The notes: generated from the letters alone by a model not told the origin. DNA of 64,000 nucleotides from Brevibacillus agri (GCF_004117055.1 NZ_CP026363.1:4301001-4365000); one strand, 5' to 3'; shown: positions 33,511-43,216, counted from the stretch's first letter. Numbers and translations: made by a program.

Positions 33511-36024
33511 CTATTTCTGCGGGCGCACCCGGTTCGTCGGGATCGCGGCGAGCGGATCGTCCGGCCAGTAATGCTTCGGGTAGCGGCCTTTCAAGTCTTT
33601 TTTCACTTCGAAGTACGCCTGCTGCCAAAAGCTGGCCAAGTCTCGCGTCACCTGCACCGGACGCTGCGCCGGGGAAAGCAGATGCAGCGTCAGCGGCACC
33701 TTGCCCCGGCCGATGCGCGGCGTATACTGCCAGCCGAACAGCTCCTGCAACCTGACAAACAGGCAAGGCGCGGCAGGGTCGCTGTAGTCGACGGCGATTT
33801 TCGAGCCGCTCGGAACGGTGATATGCGTAGGCGCGTACTCATCCAACTGCTGCCGTTCCTCCCAACTCAGCATCCCTTCCAGCACCATAGACATGGACAG
33901 TTGCTGCAACTCGTCTTTTTTGCGCATGCCGTACACATGCGGCGCGAGCCATTCCTCCAGCGTGTCGAGCAAGGCTTCGTCATCTGCCCGCGGCCAGCCC
34001 GGCACAATCCCGCTCATGAACTGCAGCCGCTCCCTGAGCTGGCGGGCGTGACGGCTCCACGGCAACAGCTCCAGCCCTTCCGTCCGGATGCCCGCAAGCA
34101 GAGCTTGCAACACCTCATCGGCTTCCGCTTCTGCCGCCACCTCCTGCAAGACGAATGCCCCGAGCTTTTTCCGCGTACGCGCGCGCACGGCCTGAGCGGA
34201 ACGGTCCCACCAGACAGACGTCTCCTCTGTGATCTGCCCGGACCAGTCGCGGTACAGGTCGCTTTCCTCCACCGCTGCCGCGAGCATGATCCGGCTGTCC
34301 GCCCCCTGGTCGTCGAGAAGCGGAGCTACCACGTACGGCGCAAAAGCCAGAGGCTGCTCAACGGCAAACGTCGCGCCGCGGCCATTTCGCAGCAAGTAGC
34401 GTCCATCTCCCCTGCGCTGGGCGATCCTGTCCGGGTAGGCAAAGGCGAGCAGCCTGCCCGTCTGGCTGACGTCGGCCACGTTTTCAGCCGTGCTGGCGCT
34501 TCCCCACTGCCGCTTGAGCTGCGCAGCTTCGCTCCACAGCCGCCGACACAGCGCTTCATCAGCCTGCCCTTCCGCAAAAGCGCGTGCCCCGCCTTGTTTT
34601 CCCGCGACGAGCCGCAACAGCTCCACCCGCGAGCTGATATCCGCATCGGCAAAAGCCGCTCGGCCCCGGGCGATATCCCGCTCCTCGAGCAGCACAGCCA
34701 GCTCGCACGCAATCGCTCCGAGTCCGAGCTCGCCCGCTTTTTGAATCATGTGTCCAAGCCTTGGGTGCAGGCCCATCCCGGCCAGCACCCGGCCGTGCGC
34801 GGTAATCTGGCCGTGCCCGTCCAACGCCCCTAACTGCTGGAGCAGCTCCCTGGCCTGGGCCAGCGAAGCTTTTGGCGGAACATCGAGCCATTGCAGCTCC
34901 TGCACGTCACCCACGCCCCAAGCTGCCAGCTCCAAAGCGAGCGGGGCGAGGTCTGCCTCCGTCATTTCCGGTGGCTCGTGCGCTACGAGCATCCGGTCCT
35001 CCTGCTCCGTCCACAGCCGATAGCAGACACCCGCGTCCAGCCTGCCCGCTCTCCCCCTGCGCTGGTCGGCTGCCGCCCGCGATACCCGGACCGTCTCCAG
35101 CCTCGTCATCCCGGTGCGCGAAGAAAAGCGCGGCAGCCTTTTCCAACCGCTGTCGATCACGATTCGCACGCCCTCGACAGTCAGGCTCGTCTCCGCAATC
35201 GAAGTGGCGAGCACCACTTTTCGCTCGCCTGCTTGGCCCGGCTGAATCGCCGCATCTTGCTCGTGCTGCGCAAGCGCCCCGTACAGCGGGTAGACGCGCA
35301 CGTTTGCAGCAAGCTCGCTTTTAGCCAGCAAAGCTTGCGTCGTGCGAATTTCTTTGGCTCCCGGCAAAAACGCGAGCACATCCCCTGCCTCCTCCGCCAA
35401 TGCCGACAAAACGGTGCGGGTGACTGCCTCCTCGACCGCGCCAGTCCACGGCTTTGGCAAAAAGCGCGTCTCGACCGGAAAAGCTCTGCCTACGCTCACG
35501 ATGACGGGAGCATCCCCCAGCAGGCGGGAAACAGGCTCTGCCGCAAGCGTGGCCGACATGACCAAAATCCGCAAGTCTTCGCGAAACAGGCTTTGCGCCT
35601 GCAAGCTGAGCGCCAGTCCCAAATCCGCATGCAGGCTCCGCTCGTGAAACTCGTCGAAAATGATCAGGCCGACGTCTGCAAGCTCGGGATCGTCTTGTAG
35701 CATCCGCGTCAATATTCCTTCGGTTATCACTTCGATTCGCGTACGCGGGCCGACTCGCGTATCGTGCTTGACCCGATACCCTACCGTCTCTCCCACTTGC
35801 TCGCCAAGCTGCCGCGCCATGTAGCCCGCCGCCGCTCGCGCTGCCAGCCGCCGCGGCTCCAGCATGAGAATGCGCTTTTTGGCGAGCCAGTCCTGCTCGA
35901 GAAAAACGAGCGGCACCCTGGTCGTTTTCCCTGCCCCGGGAGCGGCGACCAGCACGGCGTTGTTGCTTGCCGCAAGCGCTCCGGTCAACTCCGGCAGCAC
36001 CGCATCAATAGGCATTGCCTTCAT
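33511..36024 (-). CDS. hrpB: ATP-dependent RNA helicase HrpB
   Basis: An 837-residue DEAH-type helicase: Walker A APGAGKTTRVP, DEFH box IIFDEFHERS, SAT motif MSATLAAEPV, motif VI RRGRAGR, then the helicase-associated region and the HrpB C-terminal domain (PRIGRGKVPLTLHLLSPAQR). The start at 36024 follows AGAGGTG. Full length for the family. Its cellular role is poorly defined in Gram-positives. Confidence 0.93.
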   Translation of the reverse strand: MKAMPIDAVLPELTGALAASNNAVLVAAPGAGKTTRVPLVFLEQDWLAKKRILMLEPRRLAARAAAGYMARQLGEQVGETVGYRVKHDTRVGPRTRIEVITEGILTRMLQDDPELADVGLIIFDEFHERSLHADLGLALSLQAQSLFREDLRILVMSATLAAEPVSRLLGDAPVIVSVGRAFPVETRFLPKPWTGAVEEAVTRTVLSALAEEAGDVLAFLPGAKEIRTTQALLAKSELAANVRVYPLYGALAQHEQDAAIQPGQAGERKVVLATSIAETSLTVEGVRIVIDSGWKRLPRFSSRTGMTRLETVRVSRAAADQRRGRAGRLDAGVCYRLWTEQEDRMLVAHEPPEMTEADLAPLALELAAWGVGDVQELQWLDVPPKASLAQARELLQQLGALDGHGQITAHGRVLAGMGLHPRLGHMIQKAGELGLGAIACELAVLLEERDIARGRAAFADADISSRVELLRLVAGKQGGARAFAEGQADEALCRRLWSEAAQLKRQWGSASTAENVADVSQTGRLLAFAYPDRIAQRRGDGRYLLRNGRGATFAVEQPLAFAPYVVAPLLDDQGADSRIMLAAAVEESDLYRDWSGQITEETSVWWDRSAQAVRARTRKKLGAFVLQEVAAEAEADEVLQALLAGIRTEGLELLPWSRHARQLRERLQFMSGIVPGWPRADDEALLDTLEEWLAPHVYGMRKKDELQQLSMSMVLEGMLSWEERQQLDEYAPTHITVPSGSKIAVDYSDPAAPCLFVRLQELFGWQYTPRIGRGKVPLTLHLLSPAQRPVQVTRDLASFWQQAYFEVKKDLKGRYPKHYWPDDPLAAIPTNRVRPQK

Positions 36025-36096
36025 CTTTTCACCTCTTGTCCGTATCCATCTGTAACCATCATACACGATCAGTGGGCGAGGAAAAGAAATTGAGAA

Positions 36097-36125
36097 ATGA
36101 CTGAATAATCATTCAATAGTATAAT
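36097..36125 (+). promoter_or_regulatory. Promoter with FadR-like (TetR-type) operator
   Basis: TGACTGAATAATCATTCA (36098-36115) matches 17 of 18 positions of the Bacillus FadR box (TGAATGAMTANTCATTCA). It overlaps a promoter with ATGACT (36097-36102), a 17-bp spacer and TATAAT (36120-36125). Binding in the spacer would repress the MBL-fold gene. Confidence 0.65.
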
Positions 36126-36182
36126 GAGCGTATGTTCATTTGGCAGATAGAAAAGTCCGAATTAGAAAATGGAGGTGTCACC

Positions 36183-37004
36183 GTGGTAGAAGTCCATCAG
36201 CACGAAGATGTCCTGTGCCTGGAGGGGATTGTACAAAGAGCGGGCCGCGAGTGGGGAATCCAGGTGTATGTCGTAGACGGCATGATGGTCGATACCGGGC
36301 CGCAAACACTCGCAGCCGGCCTGACCGACCGCTTTTCAGCCGCTTCCTTCGACGCTGTCGTCCTGACGCACAGCCATGAAGATCACAGCGGAAACGCAGC
36401 CTGGCTTGCCAACAGCAAAAACGTCCCCATCTACGTCCACGAAAAAGGGGTGGAGCTATGCTCCAGACCCGCCGACTATCCGCTGTACCGCCAGCTTGTC
36501 TGGGGAATGCGCGAGCCTTTTGCCGCCCGGCCGCTCGCTGAAACGTTTCACTCCCGCACCATCGACTGGGAGGTCATCTACACTCCCGGACATGCGCACG
36601 ACCACGTCGCCCTGTTCGACAAGCAAACAGGCCGCCTGTTTTCCGGCGACCTTTTTCTCGGAACGAAGACAAAAGTAATTTTGCGCGACGAGTCCATTCC
36701 GCTGTTGATCGATTCGATTCGCCACGTCCTGACCCGCGATTTTCGCGCTATGTACTGCGCTCATGCGGGCTACATCGCCAAAGGGAAAGATTTGCTTGCG
36801 CGCAAGCTGGACGATTTGCTCCAGCTACAAGGGGAAATCTTGCATTTGCACGGGCAAGGGCTGACTGTGGCGGAAATCAACGCACTGCTTTTCGCCAAGC
36901 CGTCGCCGATCATCGCCGTGTCCGAAGGCGAATTTGACTCGGTGTACATCGTCACTTCTGTGCTCGCAGGGCATCCCCAAACGGAATCGAAGTCAATCGT
37001 CTAG
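36183..37004 (+). CDS. MBL-fold metallo-hydrolase
   Basis: About 273 residues. Zinc ligands: HSHEDH (motif THSHEDHSGN), then TPGHAHDHVALF with the next histidine, the bridging Asp in LFSGDLFLG, and CAHAGY near the C-terminus. The GTG start at 36183 follows GGAGGTG; an upstream ATG at 36132 is less well placed. The substrate is unknown; the FadR-like box suggests a role in fatty-acid or acyl-thioester metabolism. It ends 4 bp into the convergent DinB gene. Confidence 0.85.
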   Translation: MVEVHQHEDVLCLEGIVQRAGREWGIQVYVVDGMMVDTGPQTLAAGLTDRFSAASFDAVVLTHSHEDHSGNAAWLANSKNVPIYVHEKGVELCSRPADYPLYRQLVWGMREPFAARPLAETFHSRTIDWEVIYTPGHAHDHVALFDKQTGRLFSGDLFLGTKTKVILRDESIPLLIDSIRHVLTRDFRAMYCAHAGYIAKGKDLLARKLDDLLQLQGEILHLHGQGLTVAEINALLFAKPSPIIAVSEGEFDSVYIVTSVLAGHPQTESKSIV

Positions 37005-37456
37005 CCCTGGCCAAGCTGCCTGGACAACTGGCCGAGATGGTGCTCCATATGCGCGACGTAATCCTCCATCAGCCAGCGCAGACTGACCGTCGTGCCGTCG
37101 GCCAATATACAGGCATGCTCGCAAGCGGCGGGCGGCATCGCGGCCATGACCGCGACCACCGAGCGGTTCAGGCTGCTCCATAGCTGCACGATCTCGAAGG
37201 CAGGCCGCGCCTGGTACGCTTGCGCTTTTACCCATTCGTCCTGCTGGTACGGGATCAGCGCATACGGCTGCTCGGTCTGCGCGCGGACGAAGCGGGCGAG
37301 GTTGTTGATCGCCGAGTCGCACAAATGGCCGAGAATTTCTTTGGCGGACCATTTGCCCGGAGCCGGACGCCTTGCCGTCTCTTCCTCTCCCCTGTCCCGA
37401 AACATGTCCGGAACTTCTGCCAGATGCTTTTGCATGCGGGCGATTTGCTGCTCCAT
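37001..37456 (-). CDS. DinB-superfamily protein
   Basis: A 151-residue four-helix-bundle protein of the DinB/YfiT-like group: RPAPGKWSAKEILGHLCDSA (about 30-49, with the first metal histidine) and YVAHMEHHLGQL near the end with the histidine pair. Many members are metal-dependent thiol transferases (bacillithiol or mycothiol) or detoxification enzymes. The start at 37456 follows AGGAGG. Convergent with the MBL-fold gene. Confidence 0.85.
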   Translation of the reverse strand: MEQQIARMQKHLAEVPDMFRDRGEEETARRPAPGKWSAKEILGHLCDSAINNLARFVRAQTEQPYALIPYQQDEWVKAQAYQARPAFEIVQLWSSLNRSVVAVMAAMPPAACEHACILADGTTVSLRWLMEDYVAHMEHHLGQLSRQLGQG

Positions 37457-37657
37457 ACAGCCACCTCCTGTTCTTTCTCTTCACCGTATCAGGTTCAGCC
37501 AATTCGTTCCAATAGAATGATTCGATGCCCCCCATCAGCGCGAGGAATGGGAGGGAGGCAGCACCGCAAGCAACAGCAGCAGGTGGGCAGACTTTTCGCA
37601 GCAAATCTTTTACAATAAAAAGAAAACGAGCTTGTCAGGGAAAGGACGAAACCGCTC

Positions 37658-38047
37658 ATGGCAATCAAAAAAATCGAGCACGTCGGGCTGATGGTCAAAG
37701 ATTTGGAGGCGTCCATCGCCTTTTACACGAAAGTGATCGGCATGGAGCTGAAAGGGACGCTCGTGCATTCCAATCAGATTATTACGCTCGCTTTTCTCGG
37801 GTTTCCGGGCAGCACAGAGACGGAGCTGGAGCTGATTCACGGCTACAACGACGCGCTGCCGGAGGAAGGCAAGGTGCACCATCTGGCGTTTGCGGTGAAT
37901 AACCTCGAAGCCGAGATCGAGCGGCTGCAGCAGCTTGACGTCTCCTTCATCGACGAAGCGATCACGACGCTGCCCAACGGCTCCCGCTACATGTTTTTCC
38001 GCGGGCCGGACGGCGAATGGCTGGAGCTGTTTGAAAGCACGCGCTAA
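37658..38047 (+). CDS. VOC-family protein, glyoxalase/epimerase-like
   Basis: A 129-residue protein of the vicinal-oxygen-chelate fold, close in pattern to glyoxalase I and methylmalonyl-CoA epimerase: IEHVGLMVKDLEASIAFYTK, ELELIHGYN, VHHLAFAVNNLEAEIERL and GPDGEWLELFE supply the metal ligands His, Glu, His, Glu. The start ATG at 37658 follows AGGGAAAGG. Monocistronic. Confidence 0.88.
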   Translation: MAIKKIEHVGLMVKDLEASIAFYTKVIGMELKGTLVHSNQIITLAFLGFPGSTETELELIHGYNDALPEEGKVHHLAFAVNNLEAEIERLQQLDVSFIDEAITTLPNGSRYMFFRGPDGEWLELFESTR

Positions 38048-38055
38048 ATCAAAAA

Positions 38056-38095
38056 CGAAGACCATCCGGCTCATTCGCGGCCCGGATGGTCTTCG
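38056..38095. terminator. Bidirectional terminator
   Basis: CGAAGACCATCCGG pairs with CCGGATGGTCTTCG; shared by the convergent VOC and SPFH genes. Confidence 0.9.
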
Positions 38096-38104
38096 CTTTT
38101 GTCG

Positions 38105-38935
38105 TTACTGGTTCCCTACGTTGATAAACGGAGTCGCGCCGCCTGTGACGTTCGGCAACTTGCCGTCCCATTTGCGGATCGCTTCCAGTTGCGCTTCGAT
38201 CTGTCTGAGCTGAATCAGCTCCGGCGTGACTTCCTGCTTTTGCAGGCGCAACGCTTCGGCCTGTGCCTGCGCGCGCGTAATCTCCTGCTCCTTTTCGATC
38301 TTGATCCGCTCCAGGTCGAGCTTCGACTTGAGCGCCTGCTGCTCCGCTACTTGCTTCGACTCGATCGCGCGGTTAAATTCGTCGCTGAACGTAAACTCGC
38401 GAATGTTGATCTCATCGAGAATGATGTTGTAGGCAGACAGCTTTTGTCGCAGCGCTTCCTTGACCTTGTTGCTCACCTCGGAGCGCTTGGAGATCAATTC
38501 TTCTGCCGTGTACTGCGCGGTGACGGCCTTCAGCGCTTCGGCGATTGCCGGGTCGACGATGCGGCTGTTGTACTCCAGCCCCACCTGCTGGTACAGCTTG
38601 TTGACGTTTTCGCTGTCCAGATGGTGGTTGACCGCGATGGTCGTCGAGACGGTTTGCAGGTCACGCGAAGCGGACGTTTGGCTCGTCTCCGATTTTTGAA
38701 CCCGTACCTCCATCGGAATGACGGTCTGGATAAAAGGAATTTTAAAGTGCATGCCTTCCTGCAAAACTTTTGGCTGTACCGCGCCCAATTGCAGCACGAC
38801 ACCGCTATGCCCCGCTGATATGATCGTAAACGATTGGGTCCCGAGCAAGACCAAAACGGCTAGTACGAGAATGGTTGCGAGCAGCTTTCCTCCAGCTTGG
38901 AACGGATTCATCTTCACTACGTTGTTGTCGTTCAT
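38105..38935 (-). CDS. SPFH/prohibitin-family membrane protein
   Basis: A 276-residue protein with one N-terminal membrane helix (LLATILVLAVLVLLGTQSF), an SPFH/PHB domain (about 37-205), and a charged Glu/Lys/Arg-rich coiled coil (about 190-255). Similar to prohibitin-type HflC/stomatin proteins, which scaffold membrane microdomains and proteases. The start at 38935 follows AGGGGAGG. No partner NfeD or FtsH gene is adjacent. Confidence 0.88.
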   Translation of the reverse strand: MNDNNVVKMNPFQAGGKLLATILVLAVLVLLGTQSFTIISAGHSGVVLQLGAVQPKVLQEGMHFKIPFIQTVIPMEVRVQKSETSQTSASRDLQTVSTTIAVNHHLDSENVNKLYQQVGLEYNSRIVDPAIAEALKAVTAQYTAEELISKRSEVSNKVKEALRQKLSAYNIILDEINIREFTFSDEFNRAIESKQVAEQQALKSKLDLERIKIEKEQEITRAQAQAEALRLQKQEVTPELIQLRQIEAQLEAIRKWDGKLPNVTGGATPFINVGNQ

Positions 38936-38995
38936 GTTCCGCCTCCCCTTTTTTTATCTGTTCGTTTATACATACGGGTCAGCAGCCCACAAGTT

Positions 38996-39211
38996 TCAAC
39001 AACTTTCTGTCTTTACTGCCGCAAGCAACACGTTGCCCATGCGCTCGGCCTCGATTTTGCACAGTTCAAACTCTACCTCGCCGGATACGTGGGAAATCAG
39101 TTGAATGACTTCCTCGCAGCCGTGGCTGCAGATGAGGAACTGCTCCCACTTCACTTCGGCGCGCGGCACTTTTCTGGCCGAAAAGCCGCTTTGAAAACCA
39201 CCAATGGTCAT
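38996..39211 (-). CDS. Small cysteine-containing hypothetical protein (71 aa)
   Basis: The start at 39211 follows GGAGAGG. The sequence contains EQFLICSHGCEEV and a terminal Cys, with no membrane helix. Family not recognised. The good ribosome site and lack of overlap with other genes support it; no strong homology cue exists. Confidence 0.5.
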   Translation of the reverse strand: MTIGGFQSGFSARKVPRAEVKWEQFLICSHGCEEVIQLISHVSGEVEFELCKIEAERMGNVLLAAVKTESC

Positions 39212-39274
39212 GTCGATCCTCTCCTAGCTAAAAAACAGATCAAAAATGTTGCGAGCAGCAGAAGTGTCCCGCAA

Positions 39275-39718
39275 TCATCCCCACTCCTTTCGTCTCTTGA
39301 CGAGCCAAAAACTGAACAGAAGGACATGGCCGTACAACAGAGCCGCGCCTCCGCCTAACAGCAGCAACCCGCCAGACGCAAAAGCATTGCTCAAAGAGCG
39401 CCCGTTCGATACGACTACGACGAACAGCCCCATCACGAAGCAGCCCGCCAACGCATAGGCAAAAAAGCGAAATAGATACACAGCCAGCGGATGCTTCCAA
39501 CCCGTTTTGCGTTCGGCGAACTCGATCAGATAGGCAAACGGAATCCCGCCAAGCAAATAGACGGGGAGGGCATAAATGAGATAAATCGCGACAAGCGAGC
39601 CGTACGACCAATGGTAGACACCCTCTTCCCGCTCACCTGCTGGCGTGTAGTTCGACCAGGCGAGCACCAGGCAAAAAATGAGCGCAGACGCGAGCGCGAC
39701 CAGCACTTTTCGAAGCAT
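39275..39718 (-). CDS. Hypothetical four-helix membrane protein
   Basis: A 147-residue protein with hydrophobic segments at about 4-22, 43-66, 82-103 and 116-136, and positively charged ends (VKRRKEWG). The start at 39718 follows GGAGAG. Function unknown. Confidence 0.65.
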   Translation of the reverse strand: MLRKVLVALASALIFCLVLAWSNYTPAGEREEGVYHWSYGSLVAIYLIYALPVYLLGGIPFAYLIEFAERKTGWKHPLAVYLFRFFAYALAGCFVMGLFVVVVSNGRSLSNAFASGGLLLLGGGAALLYGHVLLFSFWLVKRRKEWG

Positions 39719-39972
39719 GGGCGATCACTCTCCTTCCCGGTTCTATCATACCATTTTGGATTTGAGAAAACCTGGAAACGGTTAAAAAAGCGGGGGACCT
39801 CTCATGTTCCGCTTCTTCGGTTAAGCTTCGTCGGCTGCCGTTTTATAAAATGCAAAATAAACTCCGTAACTGGTAAAATGCGTATAGATCCACAGCAAGC
39901 CTAAAAGAGAAGCCAATCCCAAAGAGATTCACAAAAGCACTTTGCTCATCTTGCCAAAGGAGGATTCGATCC

Positions 39973-40314
39973 ATGCTGTTTCTCATGATGGCAGGTCTGG
40001 TTGTTGCACTCGTTCTTTTTTTCCTGAAGCGAATCGGTGCGAGAAACTACTACTCGGCCGTAACGCTTGTGCTCCTGTTCGCATCCGTGCTCTCGACGGT
40101 CTGCCTTGCCCAAAACTACACCGAGAGTCTCATCCCTGCAGCAAATGACGGAATCGCCATCTCCAATTCGCTCGCTTACTGGATTATCGGCGAGGATCGC
40201 TGGTCGCGCGAGCTGTTTAAAAGCTACTTCGATGGCTCCGTGTACGTTTCCTTGCTGCTTTTGCTGCTCTACCTCGGCTGCGTCATCCAGGAAAAAAGAC
40301 ACACCCAGAAGTAG
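39973..40314 (+). CDS. Hypothetical membrane protein
   Basis: A 113-residue protein with three hydrophobic segments (about 1-18, 26-46 and 89-105) and a hydrophilic middle with NYTES. AAAGGAGG lies upstream of the ATG. No family recognised. Confidence 0.6.
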   Translation: MLFLMMAGLVVALVLFFLKRIGARNYYSAVTLVLLFASVLSTVCLAQNYTESLIPAANDGIAISNSLAYWIIGEDRWSRELFKSYFDGSVYVSLLLLLLYLGCVIQEKRHTQK

Positions 40315-40343
40315 CCAGCCTCTGTGCGTATTGCCGTGACGTG

Positions 40344-40418
40344 AAAAATCCCCCCCGGTCTACAGGGTGGAGTCCAAGCTGTTTTGGACTCTTTTTTCCT
40401 GTCTGCCGTGAGGGGATC
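40344..40418. repeat. Covarying hairpin element, copy A
   Basis: Outer stem ATCCCCCC..CCGG..ACAGG against CCTGT..CCG..AGGGGAT, enclosing an inner hairpin GAGTCCAA...TTGGACTC. The outer arms share sequence with copy B at 55852-55929 (CCGGTC-ACAG and CTGTCTGCCGT-AGGGGAT), while the inner hairpin differs in sequence but not in shape. Intergenic, between two convergent genes. Confidence 0.6.
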
Positions 40419-40551
40419 GCGCCGGAACATGCTGCGAACCTGGCTGGTTTTGCACTCCACAGCCCCGTTTCCGTTCCATCTCAGAAAAGAAAGGCGCCCC
40501 CGCTGCCTCTGTAGCCACTGTTAAGGGGCAACCACGCTGCGCTCCCCCGCT

Positions 40552-41784
40552 TCATTTCAGCTTCGCCACCGTCCACTTTTTCTCGGCGGACGGCGCAGAC
40601 GAATTGGCGAGGACTTTGGACAGGCGCAGGGCGAAGACGAAGGCGACGGCCATGAATCCGGCGATCATCGCGACGACACCGCCCCAGCCGAGCGACGACC
40701 AGAACATGCCGCCCATCGTCCCGCCGATGCTGGAACCGGCGTAATAAAAGAACAGGTAGAGCGATGATGCTTGCGCCTTGTCATGAGTCGCCCGCCGCCC
40801 GACCCAGCCGCTCGCAATCGAATGGCTTCCGAAAAAGCCGAAGGTCAGGACGGGCAAGCCCGCGATGATGACCGCCAAATGACTGTCGAGCGTCAGGCAC
40901 GCGCCGAGCAGCGTCAGCAGCAAGGAGACGAGCAGCATTTTCAGCCTGCCGAACTTGTCTGCGAGCTTCGCCATCCAGACGGAGGCGAACATCCCGACGA
41001 GAAACACGATGAAAATCCAGCCGACGAGCGTTTGACTGAGCGAATAAGGCGCTGCGGTCAAGACGTACCCGATGTAATTGTAGAGCGCCACATTGCTGCC
41101 GAGACTCAAAAACCCGATGCCGAACAGGCAGAAAAGAGCCGGGTCCCGCAAGTGGCTGAGCATGGAAGCCGCCAGCTTGCGCACCTCGGGAGCGCGCGCG
41201 TGAAAGTTTTGCGAAGCAGGCAGGCTGAACCAGAAAATCAGCGTGGCGACGAGGCTCATCAGGCTGATCGCGCCCATCGCCATGTGCCAGTTGAACAGGT
41301 CGGTCAGTATGCCGGAGAGAATCCGCCCGCACACCGCCCCCAGCGAGTTGCCGCTGATGTACAGCCCCATGGCGACTCCCAGACTTTTCGGCTCCATTTC
41401 TTCGCCCAAATAAGCCATGGCAATAGACGGAAGGCCGCCTAGCGAGATTCCCTGGATGATGCGAAAAAGAAGAAGAGATTCGTATGAAGGGCTGCATGCC
41501 GTCAGGATCGACAGGAGGGAGGCGGCCAGCATCGAGCTAATCATTACCGGCTTGCGTCCCCACACCTCTGAGATCGTCCCGAACACGAGCATGCTGACGG
41601 ACAGCGAGATCGTCGTCAACGAGAGCGACAAGCTCGCCATCGTCGGCGAAACGTGAAACTCTTTTGTAAATTCAGGCATCAATGGCTGCGTGCTGTACAA
41701 AATCGCAAACGTGTTGAAGCCCGCCGCAAAAAAAGCCAGATTGGTCTTGCGAAAAGCGGTTGTGCCTTGCTTGATGTATCCCAT
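40552..41784 (-). CDS. MFS transporter, YybF/YnfM-like
   Basis: A 410-residue 12-helix major facilitator: loop 2-3 signature FGTISEVWGRKPV, the MAYLGEEMEPKSLGVAMGLYISGNSLG segment, and ADKFGRLKMLL in the second half. It pairs divergently with a LysR regulator, as yybE/yybF do in B. subtilis. Likely a drug/metabolite exporter; substrate unknown. The start at 41784 follows GGGAGG. Confidence 0.85.
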   Translation of the reverse strand: MGYIKQGTTAFRKTNLAFFAAGFNTFAILYSTQPLMPEFTKEFHVSPTMASLSLSLTTISLSVSMLVFGTISEVWGRKPVMISSMLAASLLSILTACSPSYESLLLFRIIQGISLGGLPSIAMAYLGEEMEPKSLGVAMGLYISGNSLGAVCGRILSGILTDLFNWHMAMGAISLMSLVATLIFWFSLPASQNFHARAPEVRKLAASMLSHLRDPALFCLFGIGFLSLGSNVALYNYIGYVLTAAPYSLSQTLVGWIFIVFLVGMFASVWMAKLADKFGRLKMLLVSLLLTLLGACLTLDSHLAVIIAGLPVLTFGFFGSHSIASGWVGRRATHDKAQASSLYLFFYYAGSSIGGTMGGMFWSSLGWGGVVAMIAGFMAVAFVFALRLSKVLANSSAPSAEKKWTVAKLK

Positions 41785-41932
41785 GGTGGTGAAACCTCCC
41801 CGCGTTTCTACCCGTTTCACTGTTATACTATCATTGGCAATTCATAATGTATAATTTATTGTAATCATAATTTTCATGCACGATAGTAATGAATCGGACA
41901 CACGCGCTTTGTCGCGCAGGGAGGTCACCCGA

Positions 41933-42814
41933 ATGGAATGGCAACAACTCGAATATTTTCAGACGCTCGCCCGGATGCAGCACGTCACCCGTGCGGCGGA
42001 AGCGATGTCGCTCTCCCAGCCCGCGCTCAGCCGCTCAATCGCGCGGCTGGAGGAAGAGCTGGGCGTCCCGCTCTTTGAACGGCAAGGGCGGACGATCATG
42101 CTGAACCGTTACGGCCAGCTTTTTTTGAAGCGCGTCAACCGCATCCTCAAAGAATTTGAGGACGGAAAACAGGAGCTGCGCGATCTCGTCCACCCCGACC
42201 GCGGCGAGGTTGCCCTCGGCTTTTTGCACACGCTCGGCACCAGCCTGATTCCCGACCTCATCGGCGCGTTTCGTGCCAAGTCGCCCTCCATCGGCTTCAC
42301 GATGATCCAAAACCACAGCTACTCGCTCCTCGAGCATCTCGACGCAGGCGAGCTGGACCTGTGCCTTCTCGCCGAGCCGACGGAAACCAAGCTGCCGATC
42401 CAGTGGACGCCGCTCTGGAGCGAGGAGCTGTTTGCCATCGTGCCGATCGGGCATCCACTGGCCGGACGGGAGAGCATCCTGCTTTCGGAAATTGCCGAGG
42501 AATCGTTTATTTTTTTGAAAAAGGGCTACGCGCTGCGGCGCACGACCGACCAGCTTTTTGAGCAACTCGGCGTCACCCCCCGCGTGACTTTTGAGGGCGA
42601 GGAGGCGGCCACCGTCGCGGGGCTGGTCGCAGCCGGACTGGGCGTGTCCCTGCTCCCCGATTTGCGCGGCATCGACCAAAGCAAAATCGCGCAAATCCGC
42701 ATCCGCGCGCCCAAGTGCCAGCGCGTAATCGGCATGGCGCTGGTCAAAGGCGGGTATTTGTCTCCGGCTGCGGTTCGCTTTAAGGAGTTTATTTTGGATT
42801 ACTTCGGCAAGTGA
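41933..42814 (+). CDS. LysR-family transcriptional regulator, YybE-like
   Basis: A 293-residue regulator: N-terminal winged helix (1-60, LARMQHVTRAAEAMSLSQPALSRSI) and an effector domain (about 90-290). The start at 41933 follows GGGAGG; an in-frame upstream ATG is less likely. Divergent from the MFS gene, which it probably controls. The effector is unknown. Confidence 0.9.
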   Translation: MEWQQLEYFQTLARMQHVTRAAEAMSLSQPALSRSIARLEEELGVPLFERQGRTIMLNRYGQLFLKRVNRILKEFEDGKQELRDLVHPDRGEVALGFLHTLGTSLIPDLIGAFRAKSPSIGFTMIQNHSYSLLEHLDAGELDLCLLAEPTETKLPIQWTPLWSEELFAIVPIGHPLAGRESILLSEIAEESFIFLKKGYALRRTTDQLFEQLGVTPRVTFEGEEAATVAGLVAAGLGVSLLPDLRGIDQSKIAQIRIRAPKCQRVIGMALVKGGYLSPAAVRFKEFILDYFGK

Positions 42815-42818
42815 CAGC

Positions 42819-42853
42819 AAAAAGACCCTTGGGCGATTGTCCCGGGTCTTTTT
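42819..42853. terminator. Bidirectional terminator
   Basis: AAAAAGACCC pairs with GGGTCTTTTT, just after the LysR stop codon. Confidence 0.85.
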
Positions 42854-42863
42854 GTCGTTCTGT

Positions 42864-43088
42864 TTATTTCGCCTGATGCCCCAGCAGCTTCTCCACGACC
42901 AGATCAAGCTGCCCCTCAATCGCCAGCGGGTCGTAGTAGTACATCTGCTCAAACGTCATCCTGTACACATGGTTGTTTTTGACGGCCGACAAGTTTTTGT
43001 AGACCGCGTTTTCAAAAAACTTGTCCTGGTCCTCCTGCTTCGTCTCATACGTGGTCACAAACATGTGGTCCGGACCTGCTCCGAGCCT
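42864..43088 (-). pseudogene. C-terminal remnant of a siderophore-binding protein
   Basis: About 75 codons matching the end of FecB/FhuD-type iron-siderophore binding lipoproteins: DHMFVTTYE, KNLSAVKNNHVYRMTFEQMY and DPLAIEGQLDLVVEKLLG. The frame continues to 43175, but the extra sequence is not family-like, and no signal peptide, lipobox or N-lobe is present. A 5'-deleted gene. Confidence 0.7.
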
Positions 43089-43216
43089 TGAAAGGAAGGA
43101 CGTCCGCGCAAAGGGGCAACCAAGCTGAGAGCACAACAGCCCCCTCGCCAAAAACGCTTGACGCTTGGCTTGCACATTGAGCGCTGCTGCATCGTTACAG
43201 AAGCTTTATCCCAGCA

